Notes: generated by a model from the letters alone, not told the origin. A DNA stretch of 64,000 nucleotides from Heyndrickxia coagulans DSM 1 = ATCC 7050 (GCF_000290615.1 NZ_ALAS01000125.1:1-64000); one strand, 5' to 3'. Positions 39,847-47,885 are shown, counted from the stretch's first letter. Made by a program: numbers and translations.

Positions 39847-41271
39847 TTATTTCACTTCATACTGCCCCATCATGCCCAAGTCTTCATGTTCGAGGATATG
39901 GCAGTGGTACATGTAAATCCCTTTAAACGGGAACCGCATGATGACTTTCACCGTATCGCCCGGATGGACAAGCACCGTATCTTTCCAGCCCTGCTCATTG
40001 GCAGGCGGCGTTTTGCCGTTGATGCTCAAAATCTGGAACTGGACACCGTGAATATGGAACGGATGCACCATTTTTTTCGTGCCCATGAAAGTCGATTGAT
40101 TTTGAATCTCCCATATTTCAACCGAGTGTAATTTAACCGTCTCATCTATCCGGTCCATGTTCATTTGCCTGCCGTTAATGCTGACGTTCGGGCCCATGCC
40201 GGACATGACAAATTTCCGCGTTTTCACCGCTTCTTGCACCGGCATTTTTTCGATTACAGCCAGTTTTTGCGGAACTTTGTAGGTCTGGTCGGCCTTTCCT
40301 TTTACTTTAAAATACATGAGCGTTTCTTTCCCATTTTGGAGCCGGAGCGTTTTGCCGTTTTTCATTTTTGAAAAATCAACCAAAATTTCTGCACGTTCCC
40401 CGGGAGAAAGCGTTAATTTTTTCATTTGCACAGGCGTCTTGAGAAATCCCCCGTCGGATGCAATTTGCACAAATGTCCTGTTGCCGCTCAGATGAAGATT
40501 GTACGTCCTGCCGTTTGCCCCGTTTAAAATCCGGAAACGGACGAGGCCGCGCCTGACCGTTAACTGCGGCTTAACCGCGCCGTTTACCAGTTCGGTTGTG
40601 CCCTGGAAGCCGTACATTTCATCTGTCATATTTAATTTGTACACGAGCTGGCCGTTTTTGTTAAAGCGGCGGTCCTGCAGCACAAGCGGAAAATCATTTT
40701 TGCCGTAGTCTTTCGGAATATCAAGGCTTTCCGCATGTTTGTCATCGACATAAATCAGACCGGCCAGACCTTTGTATACCTGTTCGCCTGTTTTTCCCAT
40801 CGGGTGGGGATGGTACCAGAGCGTGGCAGCCTGCTGGCTCACCGTAAACTTTGCTATCCATGTTTTGCCTGGCTGGATGACAGCATGCGGGCCGCCGTCA
40901 GCCGAACCCGGGACAATGAGGCCGTGCCAATGGACCGTCGTTGCTTCCGGCAATTTATTTTTTACGATGATATTCACTTTTTCGCCCGTTTTCAACCGGA
41001 TGACCGGCCCCAAATAGTCGCCGTTATATCCGTACGTTGCTGTTGTTTTCCTGGAAATAAACGCCTTTTTCCCCTGCTGTGCGGTTAAAGTATACTCCGC
41101 CGCGTTGGGATCCGGGTTCGTATCTTTTAAAACGGCTGGAATGGGCAGATCCGGATGCTGTGCCGCTTTATGATTTGTGCTGATTTTCACATAGCCGTTA
41201 TAAAAGAAAACACCGCCAATACCCACAATGACCACGATTAAAATCAGAGCCCCTAACTTTATCTTGTTCAT
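39847..41271 (-). CDS. Membrane-anchored multicopper oxidase
   Basis: This three-cupredoxin-domain copper oxidase (laccase/CueO type) likely oxidises phenols or metal ions outside the membrane. The 474-residue protein has an N-terminal signal-anchor helix (about 5-27, GALILIVVIVGIGGVFF). The four copper-binding motifs are complete: TTVHWHGL, LWYHPHP, HPFHIHGVQF, and YHCHILEHEDLGMMG, with the axial methionine at the end. No lipobox cysteine is seen, so it is probably membrane-held. The B. subtilis spore-coat laccase CotA is a distant relative lacking this anchor. AGGGGTAGG precedes the ATG. Confidence 0.93.
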   Translation of the reverse strand: MNKIKLGALILIVVIVGIGGVFFYNGYVKISTNHKAAQHPDLPIPAVLKDTNPDPNAAEYTLTAQQGKKAFISRKTTATYGYNGDYLGPVIRLKTGEKVNIIVKNKLPEATTVHWHGLIVPGSADGGPHAVIQPGKTWIAKFTVSQQAATLWYHPHPMGKTGEQVYKGLAGLIYVDDKHAESLDIPKDYGKNDFPLVLQDRRFNKNGQLVYKLNMTDEMYGFQGTTELVNGAVKPQLTVRRGLVRFRILNGANGRTYNLHLSGNRTFVQIASDGGFLKTPVQMKKLTLSPGERAEILVDFSKMKNGKTLRLQNGKETLMYFKVKGKADQTYKVPQKLAVIEKMPVQEAVKTRKFVMSGMGPNVSINGRQMNMDRIDETVKLHSVEIWEIQNQSTFMGTKKMVHPFHIHGVQFQILSINGKTPPANEQGWKDTVLVHPGDTVKVIMRFPFKGIYMYHCHILEHEDLGMMGQYEVK

Positions 41272-41388
41272 CCTACCCCTGCTTTTTCTTTTTTGATGTT
41301 CAGTACCATTGTAATGTTTTTTAACACCGGAAATCCATCGTTATAGATTGACAATTTTGTGAACATCTGTTGTGCATAGGCATCTTTG

Positions 41389-41413
41389 TTTTAACTTTTT
41401 TATAGTGGGGTAT
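41389..41413 (+). promoter_or_regulatory. Sigma-B-like promoter of hsp20
   Basis: (G)TTTTAA at 41389-41394 and GGGTAT at 41408-41413 are spaced by 13 bases, close to the sigma-B consensus GTTTAA-N13/14-GGGTAT. The overlapping TATAAT at 41411-41416 has no good sigma-A -35, though TTGTTT is 19 bases away. Confidence 0.6.
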
Positions 41414-41440
41414 AATAATACTAAAAAGGAGGGATTGAAT

Positions 41441-41878
41441 ATGTTTGATTTAATGCCGTTCAGAAGAAACGACGATGTTTTCGAACGTATGATGAAGACT
41501 TTCAATGAGATGTTTGATGCGAATGCGTTGGCGCCTTTTGCGAACGCAAACTCGTTCCGTACCGACATTACGGAAAAAGAAGATGCTTATCTTGTGGAGG
41601 CCGAACTGCCGGGCTTCTCAAAAGAGGACATTACCATTGATGTCCGCAATAATGAGCTGACCATCCGTGCAAAACGCGACCAAATGGAAGAAAGCAAAGA
41701 TGAAAAACATAGAGTTATCCGGCAGGAACGCCGCTATGGCGAATTCGTCCGGAAGTTTTACGTGGATAATATTAATGAAGACGAAATCAGCGCCACCCTT
41801 GATAATGGCGTCCTGAAAATTCATATTCCGAAGAAAACGAAGGAAGGCCCATCCGAAAAACGGATTCAAATCCAGTAA
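41441..41878 (+). CDS. Small heat shock protein, Hsp20 family
   Basis: Hsp20 proteins are ATP-independent holdases. The 145-residue protein has an N-terminal helix-rich segment (MFDLMPFRRNDDVFERMMKT), the alpha-crystallin domain from about 40 to 130 (TDITEKEDAYLVEAELPGF to ATLDNGVLKIHIPKK, whose GVL signature is intact) and a C-terminal KRIQIQ with the I-x-I oligomer motif. AAAGGAGGGATTGAAT precedes the ATG. A sigma-B-like promoter lies just upstream, and a strong terminator follows. Confidence 0.96.
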   Translation: MFDLMPFRRNDDVFERMMKTFNEMFDANALAPFANANSFRTDITEKEDAYLVEAELPGFSKEDITIDVRNNELTIRAKRDQMEESKDEKHRVIRQERRYGEFVRKFYVDNINEDEISATLDNGVLKIHIPKKTKEGPSEKRIQIQ

Positions 41879-41883
41879 TCATG

Positions 41884-41918
41884 AAGCGGAGGCTTGTAAT
41901 GCAAGCCCCCGCTTTTTT
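41884..41918 (+). terminator. Terminator of hsp20
   Basis: AAGCGGAGGCTTG pairs with CAAGCCCCCGCTT around TAATG with one A/C mismatch, followed by TTTTTTG. Confidence 0.85.
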
Positions 41919-41944
41919 GTGTAAAAAAGAAGCCGGATAATCCC

Positions 41945-42178
41945 TTAATCCATCAAATCCTTCTTCATTTTTTTAAATTCTTCTTCCGTGATTTCCCCTT
42001 TTGCATACCGTTCCCGCAAAATGTCGAAGCTTTTGTCTTCCCTTTGATGCGGCCGGAATTCGCTCACTTTTTTGATGCCTGCCACTATCAAAAAAATCAC
42101 GAGCACAAAGATGACAAGCTGGGCAATCATGCCGATTAGGCTGAATACGCCCATCATGCCATAGCCACCGTACATCAT
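41945..42178 (-). CDS. SHOCT-domain small membrane protein
   Basis: This 77-residue protein has a Gly/Met/Tyr-rich N-terminus (MMYGGYGMMG), one membrane helix (about 12-34) and a C-terminal SHOCT motif, LRERYAKGEITEEEFKKMKKDL. SHOCT is a short oligomerisation motif. Such proteins often lie near copper or redox genes, and here it sits between Hsp20 and a TlpA-like thioredoxin. Its function is unknown. Confidence 0.85.
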   Translation of the reverse strand: MMYGGYGMMGVFSLIGMIAQLVIFVLVIFLIVAGIKKVSEFRPHQREDKSFDILRERYAKGEITEEEFKKMKKDLMD

Positions 42179-42253
42179 GATGGTCAGCGCCTTTCCTTTT
42201 TACATTCCCTACTACTGTATACTGTACCACTTTTTTCTTAAAAAATCCATGAT

Positions 42254-42853
42254 CTATTCGGGCTTCCCTTCCCCCCTTTTTTTGCACTCTTGCGCAAATT
42301 CGGCCATCGTTTTCTCATCCATCGGGCCGATGATTTTACGGATGATGGTCCCTTCTGCATCAATAAAGTAAGTCGTCGGAATGGTAACCGTTTTGTAAAG
42401 GGTGCCGACGGAGCCGTCCATGTCAAACAGAATTTGAAAAGCAAGGCCGTTTTTCTTCACAAAGTCAAGCGGCGCATTCTCGTTTGTTTCGGTATTCGTT
42501 AAATTCACAGCAAGCACTGCGACATCCGGGTTTTTTTCATAGAAACGCTGCATATCCGGCATCTCCGCTTTACACGGCGGGCACCAGGAAGCCCAAAAAT
42601 TCAGGATCACCGTTTTCCCTTTAAAATCAGACAGTTTGACCGTTTGCCCCGATAGATTTGTCAGTGCAAAATCCGGCGCCTTTTCCCCTTCTTTTGCTTC
42701 TGCACCGCCGGATAGCGGTTGTGCCTTCACCGCGGTTTCCTGCCTCTCCCCTGCTGTTTTATTTTTATCGGGATCGTCCGGTTTTTTTAAAGCCATAAGC
42801 AAAATGGCTGAGGCCAGAAGCACGGCGGCAGCCAGAAACACCATTTTCTTCAA
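42254..42853 (-). CDS. TlpA/ResA-family thiol-disulfide protein
   Basis: This extracytoplasmic thioredoxin-fold protein likely reduces or oxidises disulfides, for example in cytochrome c or copper-protein maturation. The 199-residue protein has a signal-anchor helix (about 3-21) and a low-complexity linker, then the AhpC/TSA-thioredoxin domain from about 60. The active site WASWCPPCKAEMPDM and cis-proline segment TVTIPTTYFID are present. The start is TTG with AAGGAG nine bases upstream; an ATG three codons later is the alternative. Proximity to the copper oxidase hints at a partner role. Confidence 0.9.
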   Translation of the reverse strand: MKKMVFLAAAVLLASAILLMALKKPDDPDKNKTAGERQETAVKAQPLSGGAEAKEGEKAPDFALTNLSGQTVKLSDFKGKTVILNFWASWCPPCKAEMPDMQRFYEKNPDVAVLAVNLTNTETNENAPLDFVKKNGLAFQILFDMDGSVGTLYKTVTIPTTYFIDAEGTIIRKIIGPMDEKTMAEFAQECKKRGEGKPE

Positions 42854-43150
42854 CCGCTTCAGCTCCTTTTCGGGTATTAAAATGCTTTTCTACCATTTTT
42901 ATTCTTTTTTTCGATGAAATAGAAGCAAACGCTATAACGCCATATTTGCAAAGAGGACAGGAGACGGTTTTTATAAATCGAGATGGAACCCGGCCGGTAT
43001 TGCAAATGCAAAAAACGTGCTGCCACAAACCAGTATGCGGCCGATATCGGCTGGGCATCCAAGCAGGTTTAAAATACTTATAAGCTGTACAACCTGCTCG
43101 ATTCGGGCAAAACGAACCTGGCATCCCGAAATCTCAACAGCCATGCAAAG
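42854..43150. other. Gene-free stretch upstream of the thioredoxin gene
   Basis: No supported gene. A 57-codon frame (42971-43144, minus) has a hydrophobic middle but no ribosome binding site, and begins straight after a terminator. It may be a remnant. Promoter elements for the thioredoxin gene were not clear. Confidence 0.4.
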
Positions 43151-43181
43151 AAAGCAGCAGGGTGCTTTATCCTGCTGCTTT
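43151..43181 (-). terminator. Terminator of lemA-TPM unit
   Basis: An 11-bp perfect stem (43151-43161 with 43171-43181) has a nine-base loop, and the minus strand continues TTTCTTTG. It lies 108 bases past the TPM gene. Confidence 0.7.
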
Positions 43182-43288
43182 ACCCGTTTTCATTTCTCCT
43201 ATGGCTGCGCCGGGCTTTTGCCAATGCGGGGAGCGGTTTAAAGCGGGCATCCCGGCCGTAAAAAGGGAACCTTGCGCCGTGTTTGGCG

Positions 43289-44074
43289 TTACCATCCCCG
43301 GCTTGCGCCGCCGCCTCCGGAAGAACCGCCGCCGCCTTTGCTGCCTCCCCCGCCGCCGCTTCCGCCGCCACCGCCGCCGCGAAAGAACATCATCAGGATA
43401 TTCAGCAGAAAATACGTCATGGTTCCGCCGAGAAACTTGAAATCAATGAAAATCAGGATAAGGATCCCAAGCCCGATCAAAATCTGTTTCCAGAACGAAT
43501 AGGGGGAAGCCTGGGCGGAAGAGGGCCGCTCATACGCCTTTGGATGGGCCTGAAGATTTACATTGTATTCCTTCGCCGTTTCGGCGGCAAGCTTCTTATA
43601 CGTATTGATAACCGCCGCATCCGGCTTGTTTTCTTTCAAATACGGTATGGCATACTGATCAAGGATCCGCCCTACTTTTCCGTCCGGAAGCGCCCCCTCC
43701 AAGCCGTACCCGACTTCAATTCTAATTTTCCTGTCTTTTACTGCCACTACGAGCAATACTCCGTTGTTCATGGTTTTATTGCCGAGCCCGTACTGGCGGA
43801 AAGCTTTGTTGGCGTAAGCATCAATGTTTGTGTCTTTCCCGGTCGTGTCCACAGTCAATACCGCGACTTGCGCTTTTGTTTGCTCATCCAGCTGCCTGCC
43901 GAGCGAAACGAGTTCCTGTTTCTGGCTGTCTGTCAGCACCCCGGCAAAATCCTGCACATAGATGTCCCCGGCCGGTTCCGGAATGCCCGCTGCAGCACGC
44001 GCACCGGGAACGGCCGTGCATACGGCCAACAGAAAGGCGAGAAAAACGGCTGTAATAAGCGCGGCCCTTTTCAT
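43289..44074 (-). CDS. TPM-domain (YgcG family) membrane protein
   Basis: TPM-domain proteins are membrane-bound and often paired with LemA; their role is unsettled. The 261-residue protein has a cleavable-looking signal (ending GARAAAG), the TPM domain (YVQDFAGVLTDSQKQEL, and GYGLEGALPDGKVGRIL), a linker, one or two membrane helices (about 205-235) and a C-terminal tail of Gly/Ser repeats. The tail ends RGW. The ATG overlaps the lemA stop codon by one base, so the pair is coupled. Confidence 0.9.
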   Translation of the reverse strand: MKRAALITAVFLAFLLAVCTAVPGARAAAGIPEPAGDIYVQDFAGVLTDSQKQELVSLGRQLDEQTKAQVAVLTVDTTGKDTNIDAYANKAFRQYGLGNKTMNNGVLLVVAVKDRKIRIEVGYGLEGALPDGKVGRILDQYAIPYLKENKPDAAVINTYKKLAAETAKEYNVNLQAHPKAYERPSSAQASPYSFWKQILIGLGILILIFIDFKFLGGTMTYFLLNILMMFFRGGGGGGSGGGGGSKGGGGSSGGGGASRGW

Positions 44075-44652
44075 CACTGATCACTGCTGTTCCCGAAATC
44101 AACTTTCGGGGTTTTCTTTGCACTTTCATCCGCTTTAAAATATTCCTTTTTCTCAAAACCGAACAGGCCGGCAATAAGTGCGCCGGGCATTCTTTTCACC
44201 TTTTTGTTATACGTTGCGACGGCGCTATTGTAATCCTGGCGCGCCACAGCAAGGCGATTTTCCGTGCCGGCGAGTTCATCCATCAGCTGCGTGTAATGCT
44301 GGTTTGCTTTTAAATCTGGATATTTTTCAACCACCACCAACAGCCGTCCCAACGCGCTATCCAGGCGGTCGTTTGCCGCTGCCTGGTCTCCGGGTGTTTT
44401 TGCCCCGGCCAATTGTGCGCGGGCTTTCGAGATGTCATCTATCACCGCTTTTTCATGGGAAGCATAACCCTTGACGGTATTCACAAGGTTCGGGATCAGA
44501 TCCGTCCGCCTTTGCAGTTGGTTTTGAATTTGCGAATAAGATTGATTTACGTTTTCTTCCGCATTCACCAAGCTGTTATAACTTGTAAAAACGCTGACGA
44601 TCAGAACCACCAATATGGCGGCCACAATCAGCCATGGCATCCACTTCTTCAT
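44074..44652 (-). CDS. lemA: LemA family protein
   Basis: LemA is a conserved protein with an N-terminal membrane helix and a long helical cytoplasmic domain; its function is unknown. The 192-residue protein starts MKKWMPWLIVAAILVVLIV and has the family stretches YNSLVNAEENVNQSYSQIQ, LQRRTDLIPNLVNTVKGY and YPDLKANQHYTQLMDEL. I start at the ATG at 44652, which has AAGGAGG seven bases upstream. A TTG two codons earlier is too close to that site. It is coupled to the TPM gene. Confidence 0.95.
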   Translation of the reverse strand: MKKWMPWLIVAAILVVLIVSVFTSYNSLVNAEENVNQSYSQIQNQLQRRTDLIPNLVNTVKGYASHEKAVIDDISKARAQLAGAKTPGDQAAANDRLDSALGRLLVVVEKYPDLKANQHYTQLMDELAGTENRLAVARQDYNSAVATYNKKVKRMPGALIAGLFGFEKKEYFKADESAKKTPKVDFGNSSDQ

Positions 44653-44791
44653 ATACAATCCTCCTTATTTTATGCTTATAAATCCAATACCCTGCCAGCA
44701 GCATTGAAATGCCAGGCCCGGCAAAAAAAAGAAAGTATGTACCGGCCGCCTACCATTAAGATACGGAATGCCTGCCCAAAAGTTTCATGCT

Positions 44792-45157
44792 TCAGGTAAA
44801 ATATTTCCCGAGCAGGATGCCTAAAAATGCCAGGGCAATGCCGAACAGATAGCTCAGCACAAGGTACGGAACAAGAATATGATATTTTTTGTCAGCCTGC
44901 AGCTGAATATTCTCAAGTTTAAAAGTGGAGAAAGTTGTAAAGGCGCCCAAAAAGCCGGTCCCGAGAAGTAGGCGCCACGAACTCCCGGCACCTGTGCCAA
45001 ACAGAAGGCCGAGCATAAATGAGCCCGAAAGGTTAATGAAAAATGTGGCCAGCGGGAATTTTGCCGGAAACGCCCGGTTGATCCACCGCGAAAGAGAAAA
45101 CCGGGAAACCGCCCCGAAAAAGGCGCCGATTGCGATAAAAATGCCGTTTAAAACCAT
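44792..45157 (-). CDS. crcB: Fluoride channel CrcB/Fluc, second copy
   Basis: Fluc proteins export fluoride as dual-topology dimers. The 121-residue protein has four membrane helices and the family core GTGFLGAFTTFSTFKLE, with the pore phenylalanines. The upstream copy is only about a quarter identical by eye, and paired genes in Bacillus are commonly annotated crcB1/crcB2 and may form a heterodimer. It starts 14 bases after its neighbour ends. No fluoride riboswitch was recognised. Confidence 0.93.
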   Translation of the reverse strand: MVLNGIFIAIGAFFGAVSRFSLSRWINRAFPAKFPLATFFINLSGSFMLGLLFGTGAGSSWRLLLGTGFLGAFTTFSTFKLENIQLQADKKYHILVPYLVLSYLFGIALAFLGILLGKYFT

Positions 45158-45170
45158 GAATCCGCCTCCT

Positions 45171-45584
45171 TCATGACGCTGTATCTGAACCGCCTCTTCC
45201 CTTTAGCCGCGAATGCAGCATCCCGCCTAGTTTAAAGCCGGTCCATGACATGAACAGCCCGCCGGATAAACTGCAGAAAACATATAACAGCGCGGCAAAC
45301 GCATGCGATTGCTGGATAAGCTGCACCGTCTCCACGCTGAAAGTCGAAAATGTTGTGAAGGAACCGACAAACCCGGTGCCAAGCGCGGTTACAATATACG
45401 GATGAATCTTATTGGATTTAAAAAGATGCATCGTAAGCCAGCCAAGCAGAAAGCAGCCGGCCAGATTGATCGCAAGTGTCGGATATGGAAAAACGGCATG
45501 CGTGTACATGCCGATCCATATGCCGAAATAATAGCGTGCCAAAGCGCCGAAAATACCGGCAACCCCGACCCAAATATATAGCAT
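45171..45584 (-). CDS. crcB: Fluoride channel CrcB/Fluc, first copy
   Basis: This 137-residue copy starts MLYIWVGVAGIFGALARYYFG and has the core GTGFVGSFTTFSTFSVETVQL. It differs from its neighbour in having a basic C-terminal tail (SRLKGRGGSDTAS). I start at the ATG at 45584, with GGAGGGAGC upstream; a frame extension of nine codons lacks a ribosome binding site. Opposite charge bias of the loops in the two copies would suit antiparallel pairing. Confidence 0.93.
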   Translation of the reverse strand: MLYIWVGVAGIFGALARYYFGIWIGMYTHAVFPYPTLAINLAGCFLLGWLTMHLFKSNKIHPYIVTALGTGFVGSFTTFSTFSVETVQLIQQSHAFAALLYVFCSLSGGLFMSWTGFKLGGMLHSRLKGRGGSDTAS

Positions 45585-45675
45585 ACAGCTCCCTCCAGTC
45601 CATTGCGGCATGGGATTTGCCCCCTGCGCTGCTTTTTTCGTGAAAAGAGTTCCCGTGCCGTGCCTAAGGGTTCGT

Positions 45676-46374
45676 TTATTTTGTCAAAAGCCTTGCCAGC
45701 CCAAATGCAGCGGCAGCGGCCAAACCGCCAATCACAACGGTCTCAAGCCCGCTCTTCCACACATTGGAACCGGTAAACCGCCCTTTCACCGCCCCGAAAA
45801 TAAACAGCACAACGAGCGTCACCAGGACGGAAACAAGCAGGGCCTGTGATGCCCTGGTGACAAAAAAGTACGGGGAAAGCGGGATCAGCCCGCCCACAAT
45901 ATATGACAGGGCAATCGTTAACGCGCTTTTTAAGCTGCGCCCCTTTTCCGGCTTCTCAAGCCCCAGCTCGAATTTCATCATAAAATCCACCCATTTATCA
46001 GGGTTTTCTGCCATTTTATCGACGATTGCCTCGATTTGTTCCGGTTTCAGATCATATGCCTTAAATACATCCCGGACTTCGTCTTTTTCCCGTTCCGGCA
46101 CTTCTTCTACTTCCCGGTATTCCCTTTTTAATTCGCTATAATAATGTTCGGCATCCGATTTTGCTGCCAGATAACCGCCAAGCCCCATGGCAATGGAACC
46201 GGCCGCAATTTCTGCCGCGCCGGCCGCGAGAACGAGCACCGGCGAATCCACTGCACCGGATAACCCTGCCGCCAGTGCAAACGGCACGGTCAGCCCGTCC
46301 GACATGCCAATTACGATATCACGGACGGTGTCGGATGCCTGGAAATGTTCCTCAACATGTTCATATTCCGGCAT
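45676..46374 (-). CDS. VIT1/CCC1 family metal transporter
   Basis: VIT1/CCC1 proteins move Fe2+ or Mn2+ across membranes. The 232-residue protein starts with an acidic/histidine segment (MPEYEHVEEHFQAS), then five helices. The signature VIGMSDGLTVPFALAAGL is near residue 22 and GGYLAAKSDAEHYYSELKREY near 66, followed by a cytosolic metal-binding helical domain. It is next to fluoride channels and a cation exporter, so this looks like an ion-homeostasis patch. Confidence 0.92.
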   Translation of the reverse strand: MPEYEHVEEHFQASDTVRDIVIGMSDGLTVPFALAAGLSGAVDSPVLVLAAGAAEIAAGSIAMGLGGYLAAKSDAEHYYSELKREYREVEEVPEREKDEVRDVFKAYDLKPEQIEAIVDKMAENPDKWVDFMMKFELGLEKPEKGRSLKSALTIALSYIVGGLIPLSPYFFVTRASQALLVSVLVTLVVLFIFGAVKGRFTGSNVWKSGLETVVIGGLAAAAAFGLARLLTK

Positions 46375-46463
46375 TCCTTCTCTTCCTTTCTGTCTTTATA
46401 GGTATTATTGTAGCATGTCAAGCCGGGAATGGGCGAAAATGAACATAAAATTTACTTTCTTGT

Positions 46464-46485
46464 AAAAGTTTCTTTGCAAACTTTT
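46464..46485 (+). promoter_or_regulatory. Palindrome over the -35 of the CDF gene
   Basis: AAAAGTTT (46464-46471) and AAACTTTT (46478-46485) are perfect inverted arms around CTTTGC. The -35 hexamer TTGCAA (46474-46479) lies inside the site. This is a good place for a repressor such as a metal-sensing ArsR, TetR or MerR-like protein; the protein is unknown. Confidence 0.6.
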
Positions 46486-46501
46486 GAGATACGCATATAA
46501 T
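46474..46501 (+). promoter_or_regulatory. Sigma-A promoter of the CDF exporter gene
   Basis: TTGCAA (46474-46479) and TATAAT (46496-46501) are 16 bases apart, 75 bases before the start codon. Confidence 0.75.
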
Positions 46502-46521
46502 GAACTTAACAACTGATGTCC

Positions 46522-46551
46522 GTCCAAAAGCCAGTTTTCCGGCTTTTGGAC
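46522..46551 (+). other. Perfect hairpin in the CDF gene leader
   Basis: GTCCAAAAGCC (46522-46532) pairs perfectly with 46541-46551 around AGTTTTCC. It lies 25 bases before the start codon, without a U tract, so it is probably an RNA stability or translation element or a second protein site. Confidence 0.7.
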
Positions 46552-46576
46552 AGCATGTGTAAAAGGAGCCAATAAA

Positions 46577-47488
46577 ATGTCACACGACCATGGACACCAA
46601 CACCATCATCATGAGCCGGCACAATACGGAAAAGCTTTCGCAGCCGGCATCGGGCTGAATATTCTTTTTGTTGCCGTTGAAGCCATTTACGGCTTCTTTT
46701 CCGATTCCCTTTCGCTGTTGGCGGATGCAGGCCACAATCTGAGCGATGTGCTCGGGCTCATTATTGCCTGGGCCGCTGTCTGGCTCGGCAAAAAATTGCC
46801 AACAAAAAAGCGCACATACGGCTATAAAAAATCATCCGTGATGGCTGCGCTTTTAAATGCGATTATTCTGCTGATTGCAATCGGCGCGATCTTTCTCGGA
46901 GCAATCCAGCGTTTTGCCCATCCGGAACCTGTCGCAGGCAAAACGGTCATGATCGTTGCCGTGATCGGGATCGTTATTAATACCATCACCGCTTTACTGT
47001 TTATGTCCGGGCGAAAAACTGACCTCAATATCCGCGGCGCTTTTTTGCATATGGCTGCCGATGCGCTTGTCTCACTCGGCGTTGTCATCGCAGGTGCGAT
47101 TATCCTGTTCACAGGCTGGGAGTGGGTCGATCCGGTTACAAGCATCATCATTGCGGTTGTGATTTTTGCAGGGACATGGGGCCTGTTGCGGGAAGCGGCC
47201 GACCTTTCGCTTGATGCGGTGCCTGCAGGCGTTGATGCCGGTGCGATTAAAACCTATTTAGAACAAATTCCGACCGTGCTCAACGTCCATGATTTGCATA
47301 TATGGGGAATGAGCACGACAGAAACGATACTGACGGTCCATATTGTCCGTTCCCAAATTGAAGACAACGACCAGCTGCTGGAAAAGCTGGAAAAAGAACT
47401 GCATGACAAATTCGGGATCGAGCACGCTACCATCCAGATTGAGAAAGGGACTTATGTTTGCGGGCTAGCGCCGGACAACAAAGTGTAA
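46577..47488 (+). CDS. czcD: Cation diffusion facilitator (CzcD family)
   Basis: CDF proteins export Zn2+, Co2+, Cd2+ or Mn2+ in exchange for protons. The 303-residue protein has a His-rich cytosolic N-terminus (MSHDHGHQHHHHEPAQ), six membrane helices with the binding-site motifs SLSLLADAGHNLSDV and GAFLHMAADALVSLG (HxxxD in each), and a C-terminal cytosolic metallochaperone-like domain. Helix placement and histidines favour zinc, as in the CzcD subgroup. A promoter covered by a palindrome, and a leader hairpin, precede it. Confidence 0.92.
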   Translation: MSHDHGHQHHHHEPAQYGKAFAAGIGLNILFVAVEAIYGFFSDSLSLLADAGHNLSDVLGLIIAWAAVWLGKKLPTKKRTYGYKKSSVMAALLNAIILLIAIGAIFLGAIQRFAHPEPVAGKTVMIVAVIGIVINTITALLFMSGRKTDLNIRGAFLHMAADALVSLGVVIAGAIILFTGWEWVDPVTSIIIAVVIFAGTWGLLREAADLSLDAVPAGVDAGAIKTYLEQIPTVLNVHDLHIWGMSTTETILTVHIVRSQIEDNDQLLEKLEKELHDKFGIEHATIQIEKGTYVCGLAPDNKV

Positions 47489-47584
47489 AAGCAGATAAAC
47501 AAAACTTGCGGCAATGCAAGATTATAGCCGGGCCCCATGCAGGATCTCTTCCGGGCACAACACAGATTTTCCTCGTGTACCGGC

Positions 47585-47623
47585 AAAAGAAAAAAGGCTG
47601 CCACCGTGCAGCTTTTTTCTTTT
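47585..47623 (+). terminator. Terminator of the CDF gene
   Basis: GCTGC (47597-47601) and GCAGC (47608-47612) form the core, extended by an A-rich left arm and a T-rich right arm with one bulge. Confidence 0.75.
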
Positions 47624-47674
47624 GCTCCTTCAAAAGCAAAAACTTTTCGACAGATTTCTACATTTCTCCTTCGT

Positions 47675-47773
47675 TGTGGATATTCTTATACACATTTTGC
47701 ACAAAGTAACACCAGTCCTTCGCGCGTTTATAAACAATTTACCCACAAGATATAAACATTTTACTGTGGATAA
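47675..47773. promoter_or_regulatory. Cluster of DnaA boxes upstream of sda
   Basis: Four 9-mers match TTATNCACA with at most one mismatch: TGTGGATAT (47675-47683, reverse), TTATACACA (47686-47694), TTACCCACA (47739-47747) and TGTGGATAA (47765-47773, reverse, perfect). They lie 113-211 bases before the sda start codon. In B. subtilis DnaA acts at sda through such boxes. Confidence 0.85.
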
Positions 47774-47885
47774 AAGAACGCTTGTTCCGCAAGACTAAAT
47801 TTGATAAAGTAAGGGTACAAATACTCTATCTTTATGATACGCGGGCTGCTTTAAAAAAAGAACATGATTTTCGGAGGTGGTACAA

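Noticed and set aside
42971-43144. 57-codon frame upstream of the thioredoxin gene
   Set aside because: No ribosome binding site, begins next to a terminator, and shows no recognisable family; kept only as a possible remnant.
43310-43390. GCC/GCG triplet run as a repeat element or CRISPR-like array
   Set aside because: It is the coding sequence of the Gly-rich tail of the TPM protein, with no spacers.
45585-45675. Fluoride riboswitch upstream of the crcB pair
   Set aside because: The leader was read for the conserved crcB-motif segments, and neither the pseudoknot arms nor the conserved UAAUGAUG-type stretch is present.
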